Shown here piece by piece: positions 17,729 to 26,621 of a stretch of DNA of 64,000 nt. The stretch's first letter is position 1. Every line of letters begins with the position of its first letter. Made by a program: the position numbers and the translations under genes. This DNA comes from UKL13-3 sp040387195. Its GTDB lineage: Bacteria; Bacteroidota; Bacteroidia; UKL13-3. The DNA is taken from the NCBI GenBank assembly GCA_040387195.1, contig JAZKEF010000014.1, positions 1 to 64,000 of the forward strand, read 5' to 3'. The notes below the pieces were generated by a model that saw only the letters and a list, made by a program, of their open reading frames with translations, was not told where the DNA came from and made no database searches.

Positions 17729-18187
17729 TTATTTAAAACTAATTTGAACACTTGCCTGGGCTATTTCAGTGAATGCCACCTCTTTTTCGGGTGCATCCTT
17801 ATATCCCTTCTTTTTATCTTTCAGCAATAATTTGATGCTGTCCTCACTCATCGAGTCAAATTTACCGAGTATTTCATTATTTCCGGTAAGTTTTACCAGC
17901 AACTCACGCCCGATATGCTGGGCGTACTGGCGTTTCAGTTTCAGCGGACGGTCAGTGCCGGGCGATGAAACCTCAAACATATACGCCTCACTTCCGTAAT
18001 CCAGCTCATCCAGCTTGGCATTAAGCCCTTTGGCCAGCACGCGGCAATCTTCAATGGTTACACCTTTGTCGCCATCAATGTATACCGAAATTTTCTTTGC
18101 CCCCTGCTTTTGCTCTATCTCCACCAGGAAAAGATGCTCCGGTAAAAGCGCTTGTGCCCACTCTGTTAATTGCGAAATGATATCCAT
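17729..18187 (-). CDS. rimP: Ribosome maturation factor RimP
   Basis: A 152-aa RimP, needed for 30S subunit maturation. The N-terminal alpha/beta domain (LFLVEIEQKQGAKKISVYIDGDKGVTIEDCRVLAKGLNAKLDE) is followed by the family hallmark EVSSPGTDRPLKLKRQY and the C-terminal SH3-like barrel. First gene of the conserved rimP-nusA-infB operon; a strong promoter and a hairpin-bearing leader lie directly upstream. Confidence 0.97.
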   Translation of the reverse strand: MDIISQLTEWAQALLPEHLFLVEIEQKQGAKKISVYIDGDKGVTIEDCRVLAKGLNAKLDELDYGSEAYMFEVSSPGTDRPLKLKRQYAQHIGRELLVKLTGNNEILGKFDSMSEDSIKLLLKDKKKGYKDAPEKEVAFTEIAQASVQISFK

Positions 18188-18200
18188 GGTATAAATGAAA

Positions 18201-18221
18201 GAGGGGACTTGCGGTCCCCTC
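18201..18221 (-). promoter_or_regulatory. Stable hairpin in the 5' leader of the rimP-nusA-infB mRNA
   Basis: A perfect 8-bp GC-rich stem, GAGGGGAC (18201-18208) with GTCCCCTC (18214-18221), 5-nt loop, between the predicted promoter and the rimP ATG (14 nt upstream of it). On the minus strand it is followed by TTTCATTT, a weak T-tract. It may act as an attenuator, a target for NusA feedback or simply an mRNA 5' stabiliser; which one is not decided by sequence. Confidence 0.6.
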
Positions 18222-18243
18222 TATTTTTTTCTAATTACGGATG

Positions 18244-18274
18244 CAAATGTACGCAATAAATTGAATTACACAAA
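18244..18274 (-). promoter_or_regulatory. Bacteroidota-type promoter of rimP-nusA-infB
   Basis: On the minus strand: -33 TTTG (18271-18274), exactly 19 nt, -7 TACATTTG (18244-18251), giving a leader of about 50 nt that contains the hairpin at 18201-18221. Confidence 0.82.
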
Positions 18275-18320
18275 CTCCGGGTAAATTATACACTTGGAAT
18301 CCATAGTCGTGTGGAAGAAG

Positions 18321-18351
18321 GTTTCCCGCTGATCTCGCAGATTACGCAGAT
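18321..18351 (+). repeat. Short dispersed repeat, second copy of 12151-12181
   Basis: Shares TTTCCCGCTGATCTC and CAGATT..GCAGAT with the copy at 12151. Followed by simple AAACGTC-type repeats up to the end of the next gene. Confidence 0.6.
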
Positions 18352-18448
18352 TTTTTTTGCAAATGTGTCCCGCTGACAGGGAATCAGGAAACAGCAAACG
18401 TTCTAAACGTCAAACGTCTAAACAACAAACATCCCTAACGTCAACGTC

Positions 18449-19426
18449 CTAAAGCGCCAACCCCTTATATATGGTATCAAAAAAAGGCGCCCGCAGCTTC
18501 TCACTCTGCTTGCTAAGTTTTACAGATTTGTTAATGATGTTTTGCAGGTTCATATCCAGGTAGCGCGTTACGCGCTCATCCGGACTGCTAAAGGTATTCA
18601 CCGCGTTGGGCGTGATAAAGGCTAATTTACTGTTGTTTTCAAAATGTGCCAGCACCGAGTTATCGCCCAAAATGAGCTCATTGTGGTATAGGTCGAACTT
18701 GGCCTTTTCGCTGCCCTGTGCATCCAGCTTGCAGCCGCTGGCCGTTTGTTTTTCGATGTGGCGGATCAGGTTTTGGTACTGGTTTAAAATAACCTCTTCG
18801 CTGTGCGCATCGGCAAACAGTTTGGAGGTGCGGTAAAATTCTATTTGCCTGAAGGTGCAGTTCACCGTTTCGTAATTCCAGATCTCTTTCGAATCAATGG
18901 CTAGAAAGAGCTCGTAAATGGTTTGGCCCAGCTCAATGATCTCCTCATCCATATGGTGTACCGAAAACTGCTCGGTAGCATAATCGGACAATTGCAGAAT
19001 GCTTTTTTGCCACACAAAGGATTTGAAACAGCCCAGCTCGGGGAACATAAAATTATAAAACATGGGTACCTCCTTGGCAGAGTAGATGATATGCTTTACC
19101 CCTGCCCCCTTGAGGTACGTGAGGTCAGTTATCATCTTGCGTAGGTAGGTTTTGTAGGTATAATCGCCCTCCCCAATGGGCATAAAGCTGAACCATACTT
19201 TTTGGTTGGCCACGGGCGACTCCAGATCGTGCAGGCTGATGTGAAAACGGGTGAGCAGCAACTCAAACTCCACCATATCGATGCTGCGCTGGCCGTTAAT
19301 TCTTTTATAGGCCGCATCAATGCCCACATTAAGGCACTCGGCTACGGCCCTGGGTAGCGATTGATCGGGTAAAAGTTTGGATTTAATGACGTAAAACAGG
19401 GATTGTTGGGTAGCAGAAACTTCCAT
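18449..19426 (-). CDS. Putative transcriptional regulator with N-terminal helix-turn-helix
   Basis: A 325-aa cytoplasmic protein (no signal peptide). Residues about 22-62 (SLPRAVAECLNVGIDAAYKR, then INGQRSIDMVEFELLLTRF) look like a Cro/C1-type helix-turn-helix as in BetR-like proteins of Bacteroidota; the long remainder is helix-rich with no recognised domain and may sense a ligand. It is divergent from the three tandem lipoproteins beginning at 19719, and the space between holds an inverted repeat that could be its operator. Assignment as a regulator is by pattern and context. Confidence 0.65.
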   Translation of the reverse strand: MEVSATQQSLFYVIKSKLLPDQSLPRAVAECLNVGIDAAYKRINGQRSIDMVEFELLLTRFHISLHDLESPVANQKVWFSFMPIGEGDYTYKTYLRKMITDLTYLKGAGVKHIIYSAKEVPMFYNFMFPELGCFKSFVWQKSILQLSDYATEQFSVHHMDEEIIELGQTIYELFLAIDSKEIWNYETVNCTFRQIEFYRTSKLFADAHSEEVILNQYQNLIRHIEKQTASGCKLDAQGSEKAKFDLYHNELILGDNSVLAHFENNSKLAFITPNAVNTFSSPDERVTRYLDMNLQNIINKSVKLSKQSEKLRAPFFDTIYKGLAL

Positions 19427-19475
19427 TTATTGTTTCGGGCGTATTGTTATTGCGAAAATAGGCATTTTTATCCGA

Positions 19476-19558
19476 TTTCAATAAAACGCAGATTTTTGCA
19501 CCCCCGTTTTATTCAAAAACAATAATCTGCCTCACAAAAAACCTGCATTTTATTGAAA
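19476..19558. promoter_or_regulatory. Inverted-repeat operator candidate between the HTH gene and the lipoprotein cluster
   Basis: TTTCAATAAAACGCAG (19476-19491) faces CTGCATTTTATTGAAA (19543-19558): 15 of 16 positions pair across 51 nt. A partial third copy, GTTTTATTCAAA, lies between them near 19506. The spacing suggests two regulator dimers on a loop or a pair of sites for the divergent HTH protein. The gap 19427-19718 contains no other gene. Confidence 0.55.
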
Positions 19559-19718
19559 CAAAATTAAAATGTGATCAAAAAGACCCCAACATTTGTAGTG
19601 TTGAAGTAGAGGTCAACTTACCCTTATGAAAACAACTAAACCCCAGTTAAACCCCAAAAGCAAGGATTGCTACCTTTTAACAGTAGCATACCCTTGCTTT
19701 AAAAAACAAATGCTCATT

Positions 19719-20348
19719 ATGAAAACACTCCAACATCAGATTGTTATAATGCTGCTTTTTGCCAGTATGGCAATGCCCTTTTTCTTTGTTTCCTGCACGA
19801 AAGAGGAGCAAACTCCCCCTGCAACAGATACCGTGAACTGGGGCTATGTAAAGGAATACTACACCGAAAAACCAATCCCTAATGCGATGCTGGTGCTGTA
19901 TGGAAAAAATCCATTATGGGTAGTGCAGGATACGTTGTACACGGATGCTAATGGTCGTTATGAATTTCCTATTGTTAAATACCTGCCCGAACTGCAGGCC
20001 AGTGCTTCCGGATACTTCCCCTCAGGCATGGTTGTTTATGCTCCTGGAGATTTTTATGAGGAAAAAAAACGAACCATACATCTGTACCAACCTGCCGAAA
20101 TGATTTTGCATGTAAAAAATGTGAAGCCTGTTGATGCAAGTGACAGGGTTGACTTAATCGACTTTTTTGATCAAAGAGGCGAGTGGACAGGTTCAAATAT
20201 AGATACTCTTGTTTGCTGTCTCACTACCAGAAGATATACTGAAGTATTGATAGGTGTATGGGTGACCAAAAACCAGATTAATTACTCAGACCATGTAAAA
20301 TATACACCTCTTAAAGCTATCGGAAATATTGTTAGTATTTTTTATTAA
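19719..20348 (+). CDS. Lipoprotein with carboxypeptidase-regulatory-like domain, paralogue 1 of 3
   Basis: The ATG at 19719 (MKTLQHQIVIM) starts a normal lipoprotein signal with lipobox FVSC; the earlier ATG at 19626 would place 31 polar residues ahead of it. About 209 aa. After a Pro-rich linker, residues near 40-100 (VNWGYVKEYYTEKPIPNAML, then LYTDANGRYEFPI) look like a CarboxypepD_reg/CnaB-like beta-sandwich. The part after KNVKP differs from the two following paralogues, whereas the core DNA (19812-20128) is the same as 20446-20762. Likely a surface or periplasmic protein; function unknown. Confidence 0.75.
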   Translation: MKTLQHQIVIMLLFASMAMPFFFVSCTKEEQTPPATDTVNWGYVKEYYTEKPIPNAMLVLYGKNPLWVVQDTLYTDANGRYEFPIVKYLPELQASASGYFPSGMVVYAPGDFYEEKKRTIHLYQPAEMILHVKNVKPVDASDRVDLIDFFDQRGEWTGSNIDTLVCCLTTRRYTEVLIGVWVTKNQINYSDHVKYTPLKAIGNIVSIFY

Positions 20349-21141
20349 TCCTTATACTATGAAAACACCCAAACACCTGGCCATTGTAATACTGCTTTTT
20401 GTAAGCATGCCGCTATTTTTTATTTCCTGTACAATAGAAGACGAAACTCCCCCTGCAACAGATACCGTGAACTGGGGCTATGTAAAGGAATACTACACCG
20501 AAAAACCAATCCCTAATGCGATGCTGGTGCTGTATGGAAAAAATCCATTATGGGTAGTGCAGGATACGTTGTACACGGATGCTAATGGTCGTTATGAATT
20601 TCCTATTGTTAAATACCTGCCCGAACTGCAGGCCAGTGCTTCCGGATACTTCCCCTCAGGCATGGTTGTTTATGCTCCTGGAGATTTTTATGAGGAAAAA
20701 AAACGAACCATACATCTGTACCAACCTGCCGAAATGATTTTGCATGTAAAAAATGTGAAGCCCACAGATGATAATGATGCTATCCGACTAAATGACTTTT
20801 GGCCCCCGGTAATTGTATCAGGAAAAGAGGCCGATACAATGATTTGTTGCTTGGTTTCTAGACGATATCAAACGGCAAGGTTACAGACTGTGGTAAGAAG
20901 AAACCGGAATCAGAATATTGTTGATAGTATTATAGTTTACGAAGTTACCCCAACTAAAGCTATCGGAAATATTGTTAGTATTTTTTATTAATCCTTATAC
21001 TATGAAAACACCCAAACACCTGGCCATTGTAATACTGCTTTTTGTAAGCATGCCGCTATTTTTTATTTCCTGTACAATAGAAGACGAAACTCCCCCTGCA
21101 ACAGATACCGTGAACTGGGGCTATGTAAAGGAATACTACAC
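19812..21141 (+). repeat. Long near-identical direct repeats within the lipoprotein cluster
   Basis: Two sets of identical DNA: 19812-20128 equals 20446-20762 (317 bp, offset 634) and 20313-20498 equals 20956-21141 (186 bp, offset 643). The second set spans the gene junction (end of one gene, spacer, start of the next). No mismatch was seen by eye in either set. Confidence 0.85.
20359..20991 (+). CDS. Lipoprotein with carboxypeptidase-regulatory-like domain, paralogue 2 of 3
   Basis: About 210 aa, ATG at 20359 ten nt after the preceding stop. Signal and lipobox FISC, then the same beta-sandwich core as paralogue 1, identical at DNA level over 317 nt. Its first half (20313-20498, including the intergenic DNA) is instead identical to the start of paralogue 3. 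The gene is thus a mosaic with one neighbour on each side, a sign of recent duplication or gene conversion. The unique C-terminal ~65 residues (TDDNDAIRLNDFWPPVIVSG onward) end in the shared GNIVSIFY. Confidence 0.78.
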   Translation: MKTPKHLAIVILLFVSMPLFFISCTIEDETPPATDTVNWGYVKEYYTEKPIPNAMLVLYGKNPLWVVQDTLYTDANGRYEFPIVKYLPELQASASGYFPSGMVVYAPGDFYEEKKRTIHLYQPAEMILHVKNVKPTDDNDAIRLNDFWPPVIVSGKEADTMICCLVSRRYQTARLQTVVRRNRNQNIVDSIIVYEVTPTKAIGNIVSIFY

Positions 21142-21616
21142 AGAAAAACCAATCCCCAATGCAATGCTTATTCTGTATGGAAAAAATCCCTTATGGGCAG
21201 TGCAGGATACGTTGTACACAGATGCTAATGGTCGTTATGAGTTCCCAATTGTTAAATACCTGCCAGAACTGCAGGCCAGTGCTGCTAATTACATTGGAGA
21301 TAGGATGTACACTCAGGATGAACTTGTGGGTAGGTTTAATAGAACCATACACTTGTACCAACCTGCTGAAATGATTTTGCATGTAAAAAATGTGAAGCCA
21401 TTCAATGGTAATATTCAAATTAGTATAAACGATTTTATACCTGCTAAACGATTCAATGGTAACAATATTGATACATTGATTTGCTGCTTAGTGGCTAGAA
21501 GATATACTACAGTAGACCTCCAGATTGTTGTGAGGCGTGATAGTCAAGACTCTCTTTTTCTGGTGTATCATACACCCACTAAATCTAACGAAAACATTGT
21601 TGACATTTTTTATTAA
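21002..21616 (+). CDS. Lipoprotein with carboxypeptidase-regulatory-like domain, paralogue 3 of 3
   Basis: About 204 aa, ATG at 21002. The N-terminal half matches paralogue 2 exactly at DNA level to 21141, then drifts: the GYFPSGMVVYAPGDFYEEKK segment of the other two is replaced by NYIGDRMYTQDELVGRFN, and the C-terminal ~60 residues are again different, ending NIVDIFY. So the protein has a fixed lipid anchor and core and two variable patches. Same operon as its two neighbours. Confidence 0.78.
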   Translation: MKTPKHLAIVILLFVSMPLFFISCTIEDETPPATDTVNWGYVKEYYTEKPIPNAMLILYGKNPLWAVQDTLYTDANGRYEFPIVKYLPELQASAANYIGDRMYTQDELVGRFNRTIHLYQPAEMILHVKNVKPFNGNIQISINDFIPAKRFNGNNIDTLICCLVARRYTTVDLQIVVRRDSQDSLFLVYHTPTKSNENIVDIFY

Positions 21617-21627
21617 AACCTTACACT

Positions 21628-21834
21628 ATGAAAACAGCTAAACCCCGGCTGACTGGTATGCTGCTTCGTGCAGCATGCCTTTTCTTCTTCATGTATGCCC
21701 AAATGAGAATTGGCCTTCTAAGAATAATCACATACAAACGCTCATGCCATTTCTGTTTAGTATCCCTTCTGATTCTAACCAGATACCTACGCATGGAAAG
21801 TAACTATTGCTTTGAATCGTTGGTGCCAGAATAG
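21628..21834 (+). pseudogene. Possible remnant of a fourth lipoprotein gene
   Basis: The short reading frame opens with MKTAKPRL 12 nt after paralogue 3, preceded by CCTTACACTATGAAAACA, which repeats the start context of paralogues 2 and 3 (CCTTATACTATGAAAACA). After about 20 residues with a hydrophobic run the sequence no longer resembles a lipoprotein. It may be a leftover 5' end. The rest of 21617-21932 shows nothing else. Confidence 0.3.
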
Positions 21835-21932
21835 ATGTCTGTGCATCATCTGTCTCAAGATAGCACTCGCCTGAAATAAACCATGACTACTTACTGAATC
21901 ACTTTTTAACTTAATTATTAAAGCCCACAATT

Positions 21933-24900
21933 ATGAAATCCATTACCCTTGCATTGGCTATGTGCCTTTGCCTAGCTTTGTTTGCTCAAGACAGGGATAC
22001 CACCACCTGGTATCAACACCTTCAATTCAAAACGGCATTGTTACACAACGAACAGATTTTAACAGGTCGGTTGTACGATCGGGTGCCCGAGGGACTTAGT
22101 CCGCATAAATACAAAGGTCAATATGTCGACACACTTAACACCTTACAGAATGGTGATTTTAAACAACTTTTTTGGCAACACTGTTTAAGCAGGATTTCCA
22201 AAGAGGTAACTCCAGAGGAACGCTATCAGCAATACGACTCCCTAAACTGGCATTATATTAAAGAAGGGAGTATTCCGATTAATGTCCTGGGATATGCTTA
22301 CGATATCATCAGGGATGATGCAATTGAAAACGGTCTGCTGTCAATTAATGCTGATAGCCAGTTAGTACATTCATCAACAACAAGTCCTTTTACCCAATTC
22401 ACCTTGTTTGCTTCTTCACTATGGTATCATCAGATTACCGAAAACAACAATACCGTTTCTTTCATCTTACCGAGTGACCTGTTTGTTTCCAATATTACTA
22501 CTCCTATTCAAAGCATTGAGTTTAAAACCGGAAATGGTAATTTCTTTCCTATCCAACAAGGGATGCCGTTTACGGTAAACTTTGAAGATACCGGATATAA
22601 AACATGTGTTGTGCATATTACCTACCAATCAGGTGCGGTTTTGGAAAGTGGCTTTTCCTTTTACTTAAAGAAAAAGGCAGAAGTCCTATTACCAGACTTG
22701 TTTCCCACAGCCATCGCAAGCATTCCGTTTTATCAGGTCTGTAAAGCGGAACCCAATTATAATCCTTATGGTGTAGCCCGGTATTATATAAAATATGCCA
22801 ATCCTGATAAACAACTTAGACGTCCTTTCATTTTTGTTGAGGGTATTGATTTTGATTACCGCGATTATCTTGACAACCCCAATAACACAAACTTTCCTCC
22901 AGCTCTTCGATACGGAGAGTTTGGTTGGGATGTGTTTGTAAGTGGTGGAAGCTATCCGCAAAGCATTCCGGACCATTCCAGTGGAGCACCTTTCAGCATT
23001 GGATTAACTGAACTTGCAGGTCAACAGGGCTTGATTCAACAATTACTAAATGAGGGTTATGATATAGTGTTGGTTGATTTTTCCAAGGGTGCGGATTATG
23101 TGCAGAAAAATGCATTTGCATTGGTAAAAGTTATACAGGAACTCAATAACTCTAAGATTACCAAAGAAGACAATGTTATAGTGGGTGCCAGCATGGGTGG
23201 ACTTACCACAAGATATGCATTGGCATACATGGAAAAAAATAATTTAAAGCACTGCACACGTTTATGGTGTTCTTTTGATTCTCCACACCTGGGAGCGAAT
23301 ATTCCGATTGGTTTGCAATACGCCTTACTGTTTTTTGCAAACAGTGATAATACAGCACGGGAGAATATAAGAAGATTAAATTTGCCTGCAGCAAAACAAA
23401 TGCTCATCAGGCACGTCAGCCGTAGTTATGACGGTACAAAAGAAATTGAAACATATGCCAGTTGCTTTCGTCAGAATTTGGTTACAGCATTAACTGAAAT
23501 CGGCTGGCCAAATCAATTGAGAAAAATTGCATTAACAAATGGCAATGTTTCAGGTTTAGGCAATGGCATTTCCAATGGTGCTGCCTTAATGGAATGGAGT
23601 CATTCTGAAACCCCTAAAGTACTTGGGGTACCTGTTATTACCTTTCAGGCTGCCGCTTGCAACATATTTGCACAGGGTCGTAATGATCATATGGTATTTT
23701 ACGGACTGATTACAAAACCCAACCCGAAATTGTACATAAGCGGAATATGCGTTGGAACGGGTGGGGTAAAAACCATCGTTATTCCGAATGGACCAATCAT
23801 GATAACAGGAGCATTACCTGGCCTCGGACCATGCTATACTCTTCAGATAGATCGATTTGGTAAACAGGAAAAATGGAATTGCGGAGGTGCATCCTGCCCT
23901 AATCTGGATGGAGCTCCAGGTGGATTGCATGATGGGATTAAAACGATGTATGATGGGATTAAAAAAACTGCCGTTGATAATAAGTTAACCCTCCCCAATC
24001 CAAGCTATACTGGTCTTGTCACCTTCATTCCAAGCATTAGCTCTGTTAATGTATACAACGAAAAAGATTACTTTTTCAACATTAGAAATGCTATTAGTAT
24101 GGATTTTGGTGAATTGTCAAAAACGCCCTTCGAATCATACAAAGGTCCCGAATTGCACTGGCCCAATGAAGGACATGTGTTTTTGACCAAAAATAACCAG
24201 TGGGGAATCGGGTACCAAGGAAACAAGGAAGACATGACCAAGCAACTGGCCTTAAATTATAATGATCCTATACCGAATATTCCCAATACAATAGGATCAG
24301 TCTATAATCATGGTTTACCAGCGCTTGGTGCATTAAAAACCAAAAGTATCAATGCCGGGGGTTCTTATTGTATCAACAAACAAGGCTTGGTTGGCTGGAG
24401 AGTTTCCGGTAATCCAATCAGTGTAGCCTCTTCCACTTTAACAGTAAGAACAGTAAATAATTGTGATGGCTATGCGATGGTAACGGTGAATAGTGGTGGT
24501 CAGCTGATTGTAGGAGATATCGGACCTGTTCCTACAAATAATAAGGGAATTGTAACCTTTGAGTCTGGGAGTTCATTGGTGCTAAATAGCGGATCGGTTT
24601 TTATCATTCATAAAGGCAGCAAGGTCATTATTGAGGAGGGAGCATCTCTTTATGTGAACCAAGGCTGCAACATACAAATTGCAGAAACAGGCATACTGGA
24701 GGTTAGAGGAAAACTGTTTATAGGTAATAACGCTGTACTTTCCATCAACGAAGTACCTATGCAAGGAAAGGGGTTTATTAAGTTTGTAAACAACGAACAT
24801 TTAAGTAGTAGCTCTTATCAAATTAACCCCGGTATGAATTCAAAAATAAGTTTGACCGGAATTGTTTCAGGTGCAACCTCAAGCAAGATTCTTGAAATTT

Positions 24901-26234
24901 CAGGTAGTGGTGGATTGTTTTTACAACAACATATTCGTGCCTTCAATTTTGAAGTCATCAATGGAACAATAGAATTAGGAGCCAATAATTTTATTAAATC
25001 TACCAGCAATATTAAACTGCAAAATGTTATCGTAAAACCATCAGGTACCGGAAATCCTATAGGTATCATGTTAGATGAAGACCATTTTGCCTCAGCCCCA
25101 ATAACCCCTATCATCTCTATAAATCAGACAAAATTCTATCAATGCAACAAGGGACTTTCTATCACCAGATCGCTAGCCGCAGCTACCTTATCTTTAAGTA
25201 ATAATCAATTCTACAATTGTGCTTCTGGTTTACATACAAGTGGAATTATAATGAATGTTTCACAAACGTCCTTTTTTGGTTGTAATAAAGGGTGGGAAAT
25301 AGAAAACCCTATTGGCACAAACATTGGCACAGAATTATCATCGAACGGTTGTGACATTGGTGTTTCTCACTCAACAGGTAATCCTGCTACCCTCTCCCTT
25401 ACTAAATTTAATTCAATAGATGATGCCATCGGGATTGCAACCTCAGGCGGTACGCTGAAAGTAAAATGCATGTATGCTTTAAACAGCCAAACAGCTGCGA
25501 TTTACAGTAACAATACCCATGTTATATTGAATGGAACTGATGCCGGTTTTAACCGATTTTTAAACAGTGAGAACATAGGTGTGATTCTCAATACGCAAAG
25601 TGGAATTAGTATGAAGGATGGAAATAACTACTTTAGTCAATCGCCTGTCAACTCCAATTATGCAGCACTCTCCGAAAGTGACCATTCAAGAGCCAATGTA
25701 AGATGTAGCCAGGGAACCTTCTCACCTGACCCTACAGGTTTTCATATGGAAGCTATTGATATCAGCGGAAACTACCTTGGAGGTTCTCCGGCTATCGGAT
25801 ATAAACGTTTATGCGGAACAATATACCAGAACGGAGCATTGTATAATGACAATGTTTCTTCCTCCACTTTCATTGCAACACAAATTGACAATACCTGCAA
25901 TCAATCCAGCGGACAAGGAGGTGGATATGGAAAAAGAGGAAGTGATCCCGAATCCCAACAAGGTAACGAACCTATGAGTCCTGCAACTGAAAATACCTTT
26001 GAGAGCATAAGTGTTTATCCAAATCCTGTTCAGGATGAATTAACCATTGAACTGAACCATCCTGAGGGTAAACAGATTTCATTGTATGATAGTTACGGCA
26101 GAAGGGTTTACTATGCAATTGCAAAGGATATAATTCATAAGTTAAATACATCCACATTCAAATCCGGAGTATACCTATTGCATATCACCGGCCAAACAAC
26201 AGACAAACGAATAAAAATAATGGTAACCAAATAG
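21933..26234 (+). CDS. Large secreted T9SS protein with alpha/beta-hydrolase domain and beta-helix-like repeats
   Basis: 1433 aa. A signal peptide (SITLALAMCLCLALFAQ) is followed by an uncharacterised region, then an alpha/beta-hydrolase segment near 290-480: FIFVEGIDF, YDIVLVDFSKGADY and the nucleophile elbow GASMGG with S420, then SFDSPHLGANIP, as in PGAP1/lipase-like esterases. Residues ~840-1300 hold many short strand-turn repeats (GSVFIIHKGSKVIIEEGASL) typical of a right-handed beta-helix. The last ~75 residues are a T9SS type A sorting domain (VYPNPVQDELTIEL ... GVYLLHITG ... KIMVTK). It should be exported to the cell surface or medium. It follows three lipoproteins on the same strand; its 3' end is duplicated at 28446. 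Confidence 0.85.
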   Translation: MKSITLALAMCLCLALFAQDRDTTTWYQHLQFKTALLHNEQILTGRLYDRVPEGLSPHKYKGQYVDTLNTLQNGDFKQLFWQHCLSRISKEVTPEERYQQYDSLNWHYIKEGSIPINVLGYAYDIIRDDAIENGLLSINADSQLVHSSTTSPFTQFTLFASSLWYHQITENNNTVSFILPSDLFVSNITTPIQSIEFKTGNGNFFPIQQGMPFTVNFEDTGYKTCVVHITYQSGAVLESGFSFYLKKKAEVLLPDLFPTAIASIPFYQVCKAEPNYNPYGVARYYIKYANPDKQLRRPFIFVEGIDFDYRDYLDNPNNTNFPPALRYGEFGWDVFVSGGSYPQSIPDHSSGAPFSIGLTELAGQQGLIQQLLNEGYDIVLVDFSKGADYVQKNAFALVKVIQELNNSKITKEDNVIVGASMGGLTTRYALAYMEKNNLKHCTRLWCSFDSPHLGANIPIGLQYALLFFANSDNTARENIRRLNLPAAKQMLIRHVSRSYDGTKEIETYASCFRQNLVTALTEIGWPNQLRKIALTNGNVSGLGNGISNGAALMEWSHSETPKVLGVPVITFQAAACNIFAQGRNDHMVFYGLITKPNPKLYISGICVGTGGVKTIVIPNGPIMITGALPGLGPCYTLQIDRFGKQEKWNCGGASCPNLDGAPGGLHDGIKTMYDGIKKTAVDNKLTLPNPSYTGLVTFIPSISSVNVYNEKDYFFNIRNAISMDFGELSKTPFESYKGPELHWPNEGHVFLTKNNQWGIGYQGNKEDMTKQLALNYNDPIPNIPNTIGSVYNHGLPALGALKTKSINAGGSYCINKQGLVGWRVSGNPISVASSTLTVRTVNNCDGYAMVTVNSGGQLIVGDIGPVPTNNKGIVTFESGSSLVLNSGSVFIIHKGSKVIIEEGASLYVNQGCNIQIAETGILEVRGKLFIGNNAVLSINEVPMQGKGFIKFVNNEHLSSSSYQINPGMNSKISLTGIVSGATSSKILEISGSGGLFLQQHIRAFNFEVINGTIELGANNFIKSTSNIKLQNVIVKPSGTGNPIGIMLDEDHFASAPITPIISINQTKFYQCNKGLSITRSLAAATLSLSNNQFYNCASGLHTSGIIMNVSQTSFFGCNKGWEIENPIGTNIGTELSSNGCDIGVSHSTGNPATLSLTKFNSIDDAIGIATSGGTLKVKCMYALNSQTAAIYSNNTHVILNGTDAGFNRFLNSENIGVILNTQSGISMKDGNNYFSQSPVNSNYAALSESDHSRANVRCSQGTFSPDPTGFHMEAIDISGNYLGGSPAIGYKRLCGTIYQNGALYNDNVSSSTFIATQIDNTCNQSSGQGGGYGKRGSDPESQQGNEPMSPATENTFESISVYPNPVQDELTIELNHPEGKQISLYDSYGRRVYYAIAKDIIHKLNTSTFKSGVYLLHITGQTTDKRIKIMVTK

Positions 26235-26430
26235 CTTGGTCTGTTGATTACACCGTGGCATACGTCACCACAAAACCCCGCTTCAATTGAAGCGGGGTTT
26301 TTTATGATACAACAACCCCAACAACAAATTTCCCTAATAACATTGGCACACATTCATATTGCCCTGAAAGGGCATATCCCTCTTCTTCTCATATTGAACC
26401 CTGTAGGGGTTTTCTTCTTTCATCAAACAG
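26165..26430 (+). repeat. Direct repeat, copy 1: 3' end of the hydrolase gene plus terminator region
   Basis: About 265 bp nearly identical to 28445-28710 (offset 2280; first mismatch at 26384). It covers the last 23 codons of the T9SS gene, its terminator, and short GCCCTGAAAGGGC and AACCCTGTAGGGGTT elements. Confidence 0.88.
26272..26303 (+). terminator. Intrinsic terminator of the secreted hydrolase gene
   Basis: A perfect 30-nt palindrome (15-bp arms AAAACCCCGCTTCAA / TTGAAGCGGGGTTTT, 26272-26301) running into a T-tract, 38 nt past the stop. Because it is a full palindrome with A's before and T's after, it can work in both directions. Confidence 0.9.
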
Positions 26431-26466
26431 CTGACCAGGGCACATATGCTTTCCCTCACGGGAACC

Positions 26467-26612
26467 CCCGTCCGCGACTTGTTCATTTGGAGCGTAACGC
26501 AAAAATTGAGCTTCTACTTTACTTAGCCAAAGTTTGTCTTCTTAGTTTCAACATTCCTCTTGTGTCATCCTTATCATTCTAAATTCACACGGACGGCCTT
26601 CCGCGTGAACAT
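26467..26612. repeat. MITE-like ~140-bp repeat, copy 1 of 3
   Basis: Runs from CCGTCCGCG to a right end CACGGACGG followed by CCTTCCGCGTGAAC. The interior (CATTTGGAGCGTAACGCAAA, TTGAGCTTCTAC, TTTCAACATTCC, TTATCATTCTAA) matches copies at 27332 and 28290. No transposase is encoded. It occupies most of the 387-nt gap after the hydrolase gene. Confidence 0.78.
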
Positions 26613-26621
26613 TGGGATAGT

